In this document: positions 59,925-64,000 of the stretch, piece by piece
Position numbering within the stretch: the first letter of the stretch is position 1
Layout of the letters: every line of letters starts with the position of its first letter
DNA from: an uncultured Bacteroidota bacterium
GTDB taxonomy: Bacteria > Bacteroidota > Bacteroidia > Bacteroidales > WCHB1-69
DNA: 64,000 nt
Reading direction: 5' to 3'
Assembly (NCBI GenBank): GCA_902802755.1
Contig: CADCNH010000008.1
Span: 1-64,000 of the forward strand
The notes under the pieces: model-generated
Databases searched by the model: none
What the model was told of the DNA's origin: nothing
The model's input: only the letters and a program-made list of their open reading frames with translations
Translations under genes and position numbers: made by a program

Positions 59925-61478
59925 TTAATTCATCTCGATATCCCAGACGATAATTTTGCGTTGGAGGATGGCTTGGCGACCGTGAACGGCATCGCCTTGT
60001 ATTGTTTCTGCTTTGGTACTGCCGTATGGTAATTCTTTAATAACCAGTTGTTTTCGTTCAATATAACGTCTTAAAACCCCACCATTGTAAGCCTTTAGCT
60101 CATTGAGCAGAGAGACAATGCGGCGCTGCGACAAATGTCTATTATAGTCGGAACTGTGGAGAGAACTGGCGTAGCCTTCAATGCTCAAGGTGACACGTTG
60201 TCCCTGTGCCAAACGCTCCTCGACAAACGAGAGCAACTGCTGTACCTTTGAATGACAAGCCTCTAATGAATCTTCGAAGAAACTTTCCAACCACAGTTTT
60301 TCTTCCGCATTAGCCGCCGCCGCAAGATACTGTGATTTCCGATTTCCATATTCCGACTGCAAGGCAGCATATTGGGCTTTGGTAGTGTCATTTAAGGTTT
60401 TAGGGTCGGGTTGGTCATTGTCGAAGTAAAGATTGAGTGGAAAAAAGTCTTTAATGACCATGAAGACAGAATCTTGACTGACTTCCAACGTGTCTTTTTC
60501 TTTTAACAAACTTTCCCAACGGTAAATATCATTACAGCAGGTATCTTCCCAATGCGTAGCGTCATAAGGCCGGTTGGACGACAAATATCCAGACTTACCA
60601 TTCTGATTTACAGCAAAATAAATATCATTCTCCTCAGAATTAAGTGGAACACCCATATTCACAGGGGTCGTCCAGCTGCACAAACCTCCCTGACTGCGGA
60701 AAATATCATAACCTCCAACTCCCAGCCACTCGTCGGAGCTGAAATACAAGGTGTTAGTTTTCACATCGTAGAAAGGAGTTACTTCATTGCCCGCTGTGTT
60801 TATACCACTACCTGCATTAATGGGAATTTCATATTTCCCATTCTTATAGATAGAAAACCAGATGTCCATATCTCCCTGTCCATTAGGGCGGTTCGACACG
60901 AAATAAAGCACCGCATAATCTTCCAGTTCCGCCAGAAAAGGCTGGGTGCTGCTGAAATCTTTGCCATTGATATCACTGCCCAGCAATTCCGCTTTGCCCC
61001 ACTTACCCTTTTGCTTGTGACTTTCGTACAAATCGCATACAAGTTCCTCATTCACAGTTCTATAGCAACGAGAAAACACCATATAATCCTGTGCCTTATT
61101 GAAACAGAAATTCGGATGATAATACTTTCCTTTATTTATCACCGAAGATAAAGCTCTAACGTTCAGATAGTTATCACCTTCATAGTCGGCCTGATAAATC
61201 TTGCTGGACCAATGCGTATCGAAGAACAGCTCGTTGTCATCATCCACTTCTGAGCGCATGGAGGAGAAGAAAAAGAGAGAATCGGAGAGCAAAAGCGGGT
61301 TGTATTCAGAGAAAGGGCTATTTATGTGGTCGGGAAGGCGGGTGATGGCATAGGGCAAGGGATTATTTTTGATGCTATCCACCAATGCTTTGCGTTCCGC
61401 CAACGACAAGCCATTCTGGGCCGACATCGTTCCGATGCAGAACACACAGAGCAGAAGCGTGCAAACCAAAAATTTCAT
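59925..61478 (-). CDS. OmpA-family outer membrane protein with PD40-like repeats
   Basis: The ATG at 61478 was chosen for the signal peptide (MKFLVCTLLLCVFCIGTMSA); the longer frame runs through simple repeats. The product has 517 residues. The middle has PD40/WD40-like strands (YMVFSRCYRTVNEELVCDLY, VLYFVSNRPNGQGDMDIWFS, TLYFSSDEWLGVGGYDIFRS, GYLSSNRPYDATHWEDTCCN). The C-terminus is an OmpA-like peptidoglycan-binding domain (LSIEGYASSLHSSDYNRHLS, QRRIVSLLNEL). This domain pair resembles PorE-type T9SS parts, consistent with the PorP domain encoded upstream, though PorE also has a carboxypeptidase-like domain not obvious here. Confidence 0.85.
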   Translation of the reverse strand: MKFLVCTLLLCVFCIGTMSAQNGLSLAERKALVDSIKNNPLPYAITRLPDHINSPFSEYNPLLLSDSLFFFSSMRSEVDDDNELFFDTHWSSKIYQADYEGDNYLNVRALSSVINKGKYYHPNFCFNKAQDYMVFSRCYRTVNEELVCDLYESHKQKGKWGKAELLGSDINGKDFSSTQPFLAELEDYAVLYFVSNRPNGQGDMDIWFSIYKNGKYEIPINAGSGINTAGNEVTPFYDVKTNTLYFSSDEWLGVGGYDIFRSQGGLCSWTTPVNMGVPLNSEENDIYFAVNQNGKSGYLSSNRPYDATHWEDTCCNDIYRWESLLKEKDTLEVSQDSVFMVIKDFFPLNLYFDNDQPDPKTLNDTTKAQYAALQSEYGNRKSQYLAAAANAEEKLWLESFFEDSLEACHSKVQQLLSFVEERLAQGQRVTLSIEGYASSLHSSDYNRHLSQRRIVSLLNELKAYNGGVLRRYIERKQLVIKELPYGSTKAETIQGDAVHGRQAILQRKIIVWDIEMN

Positions 61479-61590
61479 CCGATAATACATCAATTTATAC
61501 AATTCACAATGCACAATGCACAATTCACAATCCCTATCCACTATTCCCTTATCTCTATCCCCCTGATCACTGACCACTGACCACTGGCCA

Positions 61591-63867
61591 CTACATAATA
61601 TCAAACGGGCAGGGTTCCTTGCCCAGTTTGGTGACACGCTTGCGCTTAAAAATATAATTCAGAGATAGTTCCAATCCACCACGAGCTTTATTTGCAGGTA
61701 CCAGACTTGACAGGGTGATATCGTAACTAACTCCTAAACGCAGTCGTTGCCATTCGAAAAAAAAATCCAAAATCAGTGCGTCATTCCAACGGTAAAAAGC
61801 ACCTCCACCTATAGAAAACACTGTAGTATAACTATTCTTCATCTGAAAATACTCCACATTGGTGCCGAAAACAACCTCATAGAACTGCTTCTGCACCTCA
61901 GCATAAACAGCAGGCTGTAAGGCCACATCATCCACAATGCGGATAGTCGATAAAAAATAGGCATTGATATTAAGTGGCAAACGTGTCGCACGGTCATTAA
62001 AAGCCTGATTAGGCTGTGTCAAATGCTTGACATTCACGCCAACCGTATAACGGTCGGTCTTGTTGGGCGAGAAGTTCCACAACGCCCCTATCCCACAATC
62101 AAAAAAAAAGACTTTCTCTTTACCAAAACTCTCTGACACAGGATTTTCGGAGCTGAAAATATTGCTCACATACTGCTCATCGAAAGTCATGGCACTATAG
62201 TTAATGCTACGCTGAATAAAGCCGAAATACATGCCCAAGCCCAATTTATGCCGGCTTCTGCGACCTATCGCTTTCAGGTAGGACAAACTCACGTAGGGTT
62301 GCACACTGTTGTAGCGCGAGTCGCCCGTGTAATCACAATTGACATTCACACCGACACTGAACTGCTGCCGATGTGCCTGGTCACGAAAAAAAGGGACATC
62401 CCCATATACACTGAAATGGACGTATGGCTTTGTGACAGAGAGCCATTGTGTCTTCTGGTTGGCCCCAAAACGGAATAAACCGTCATAGCAACCTGTCTGG
62501 GCAGGACTCAGCTCCAAGGGAGCCTGATAGAATTGCGAATAGTGCATATCCTGAGCAAAGCAGAAGCGCAGGCTAAACAAAGAAATCAGTAACAGGATGA
62601 TATACTTATACTTATCTTTCCAGCAATTTTTCAGATAGCGGCGCAACTCATTCTCGCGGGTATTGTTACCTGGCTCATAAAATTTCTTTCCGCTGATAGA
62701 TTCCGGCAGGAATTCCAAGTCAGCGAAGTTACCTGCATATTCGTGTGCATACTTGTAGCCATCGTGATAGCCCAACTCCTTCATCAGCTTGGTAGGCGCA
62801 TTGCGCAAGTGCAAAGGGACAGGCAGGTCGCCTGTCTTCTTCACCCATGCAATCGCCTCATCAATAGCCATATAGGAAGCGTTACTCTTGGGCGAGCAGG
62901 CCAGATATACAGCCGTTTGCGACAAAACAATGCGAGCCTCGGGCATTCCGATATGATGCACCGCCTGAAAGCAATTGTTCGCAAGAAGCAAGGCATTGGG
63001 GTTGGCATTGCCAATATCCTCGGAGGCAAGGATAATCATACGGCGGGCGATAAACAAGGGGTCTTCGCCAGCCACCAGCATACGTGCCATCCAATACACC
63101 GCCGCATTCGGGTCACTACCGCGCAAGGACTTGATAAAGGCCGAGATGATATCGTAATGTTGTTCGCCTTTCTTGTCGTAAATGGCTAAATTTTTCTGTA
63201 TAACCCTTGTTACCAAGTCATTGGTAATCACCAGCAAGCCATCTGTTGGTGCTGTGGCCATCGTTACCAACTCGATGGCATTGATGAGTTTGCGGGCATC
63301 GCCACCGGAATAGCGCATCAGAGCCTCCACCTCTTGAAAATCGATACGGCAGGACAGATGTTCCTCCAGATAACTTTTTGCCGACTGTATAATCTTCTCC
63401 AAATGAGATTTTTCCAGTGATTTCAGCGTATAGACCTGACAACGGGACAACAAGGGAGAGATAACCTCGAACGATGGATTTTCGGTGGTGGCACCTATCA
63501 AAGTCACCACACCACGCTCCACAGCCCCCAGCAGGGAATCCTGCTGCGACTTGCTGAAACGGTGGATTTCATCAATAAACAGAATGGATTTCTTCTCGGA
63601 TTTCTCCGCCTTGTCCAAGATCTCACGAATATCTTTCACCCCGGAACTGATGGCACTCAGCATATAGAAATCGGCTCCAGTCACCTCAGCAATCAGCAGG
63701 GCCAGCGTGGTTTTACCCACTCCGGGAGGTCCCCACAGAATCATCGAGTAGATGGTGTCATTCTCCAACGCCTGCCGCAACACACCTCCGGGCCCCATCA
63801 GGTGTTCCTGCCCGATGTAGGCATCCAAGGTCTTAGGTCTTAATATTTCAGCAAGGGGTTGGTTCAT
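61591..63867 (-). CDS. RarA (AAA+) fused in frame to a PorP/SprF T9SS membrane protein
   Basis: One open frame of 758 residues. Residues 1-421 are a complete RarA/MgsA/WRNIP1-type ATPase: ILRPKTLDAYIGQEHLMGPG, Walker [58 protein letters not shown], ending RENELRRYLKNCWKDKYKY, which is where RarA proteins normally stop. With no stop codon the frame continues as a signal-peptide-like IILLLISLFSLRFCFAQ and a PorP/SprF protein (DMHYSQFYQAPLELSPAQTG, IYGDVPFF-type strands, AGGLELSLNYIF-like end). The junction is at about 62600-62610. There is no ATG near the junction. Either a true fusion, or two genes joined by a deletion or sequence error. Confidence 0.9.
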   Translation of the reverse strand: MNQPLAEILRPKTLDAYIGQEHLMGPGGVLRQALENDTIYSMILWGPPGVGKTTLALLIAEVTGADFYMLSAISSGVKDIREILDKAEKSEKKSILFIDEIHRFSKSQQDSLLGAVERGVVTLIGATTENPSFEVISPLLSRCQVYTLKSLEKSHLEKIIQSAKSYLEEHLSCRIDFQEVEALMRYSGGDARKLINAIELVTMATAPTDGLLVITNDLVTRVIQKNLAIYDKKGEQHYDIISAFIKSLRGSDPNAAVYWMARMLVAGEDPLFIARRMIILASEDIGNANPNALLLANNCFQAVHHIGMPEARIVLSQTAVYLACSPKSNASYMAIDEAIAWVKKTGDLPVPLHLRNAPTKLMKELGYHDGYKYAHEYAGNFADLEFLPESISGKKFYEPGNNTRENELRRYLKNCWKDKYKYIILLLISLFSLRFCFAQDMHYSQFYQAPLELSPAQTGCYDGLFRFGANQKTQWLSVTKPYVHFSVYGDVPFFRDQAHRQQFSVGVNVNCDYTGDSRYNSVQPYVSLSYLKAIGRRSRHKLGLGMYFGFIQRSINYSAMTFDEQYVSNIFSSENPVSESFGKEKVFFFDCGIGALWNFSPNKTDRYTVGVNVKHLTQPNQAFNDRATRLPLNINAYFLSTIRIVDDVALQPAVYAEVQKQFYEVVFGTNVEYFQMKNSYTTVFSIGGGAFYRWNDALILDFFFEWQRLRLGVSYDITLSSLVPANKARGGLELSLNYIFKRKRVTKLGKEPCPFDIM

Positions 63868-64000
63868 TTATTTTTCTTTTTCAGTTTTGAGAAAGAATTG
63901 ATACCTATTCTTAAGGAAAAGATATGAGAATACAAGGCGATGGACACATCGCCGATATCCGTAAAAGCGTAATCAATAGCGACAATATCCTTGATATTGA
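63864..64000 (-). CDS. C-terminal end of an outer membrane barrel protein, possibly PorV/PorQ-like (partial)
   Basis: The frame enters from the right edge and ends at a TGA overlapping the ATG of the RarA fusion gene. The visible 44 residues read NIKDIVAIDYAFTDIGDVSI, then ALYSHIFSLRIGINSFSKLK. The DYAFTDIGD...SHIFSLRIGI pattern is that of the last strands of PorV/PorQ (UPF0164)-type barrels of the type IX secretion system. With a PorP domain next door this is attractive, but only the tail is visible. Confidence 0.5.
   Translation of the reverse strand, partial: NIKDIVAIDYAFTDIGDVSIALYSHIFSLRIGINSFSKLKKKNK

Noticed and set aside
1-64000. tRNA, rRNA, retron or reverse transcriptase, prophage structural genes
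   Set aside because: I looked for these because of the PBECR domains and hairpins, but saw no cloverleaf with a T-loop signature, no reverse transcriptase motif and no capsid, terminase or tail genes.

Overview
The window comes from a member of the phylum Bacteroidota, most likely an uncultured gut- or rumen-type Bacteroidales. The evidence is the recurring Bacteroidota promoter (a -33 TTG followed 19-22 nt later by TAnnTTTG), several proteins with type IX secretion (T9SS) C-terminal sorting domains, T9SS parts (PorT, a PorP/SprF domain), a FISUMP lipoprotein, KdsA, a DUF4254/GT9 pair and a gingipain-like C25 protease. T9SS argues against Bacteroides proper. No rRNA, tRNA, CRISPR array, transposase or integrase was recognised.

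Region 1 (1-741): tail of a T9SS cargo protein and a two-domain DUF1599 protein split by an apparent frameshift, ended by a good terminator.

Region 2 (742-16740) is a defence and toxin island. Three direct repeats of about 350-410 bp (A, B, C at 742, 1707 and 2922) each end in a promoter and each sits directly in front of a toxin-type gene or toxin-antitoxin pair: a PBECR-type nuclease, then two HigBA-like pairs. After a very acidic small protein comes a minus-strand operon, read from 14542 down to 4519: GIY-YIG protein, HsdM, HsdS with an extra C-terminal domain, HsdR, YgjP-type metallopeptidase, AbiH. On the far side, two more repeats (D, E) that share the same promoter module precede two further accessory ORFs. 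The restriction operon is thus bracketed by five copies of one promoter module, each carrying a different cargo gene.

Region 3 (17093-34439): a DoxX-like membrane protein, a prolyl oligopeptidase lipoprotein, QueH, a minus-strand set of large secreted proteins including a minimal CTD-only T9SS protein, PorT, glycyl-tRNA synthetase, an M16 peptidase, a lipoprotein, ribosomal protein S20 and a FISUMP lipoprotein.

Region 4 (34463-53282) is mostly housekeeping: KdsA, a GT2 glycosyltransferase, a tRNA-guanine transglycosylase lacking the usual zinc cysteines, the C25 protease, topoisomerase III, serine dehydratase, L31 type B, two tandem paralogous lipoproteins, Lon, a porin-like protein and a GATE-domain permease.

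Region 5 (53283-64000): an intergenic array of GNA-loop mini-hairpins, a GT9/DUF4254 pair, a uridine-kinase-like enzyme, an MBOAT plus SGNH-like acyl transfer pair, an OmpA/PD40 protein, and one continuous frame joining RarA to a PorP/SprF domain, preceded by the end of an outer-membrane barrel gene.

Intergenic spaces are rich in dispersed palindromes. Five classes stand out: 30-bp perfect palindromes with TTTTGCGTCT arms, a GC-rich hairpin family with a GCTTCGGTGCA-type loop, GGACGC...GCGTCC hairpins, TTAGCAAATTAG runs, and GGTTACAG or CAGGGGT microsatellites.
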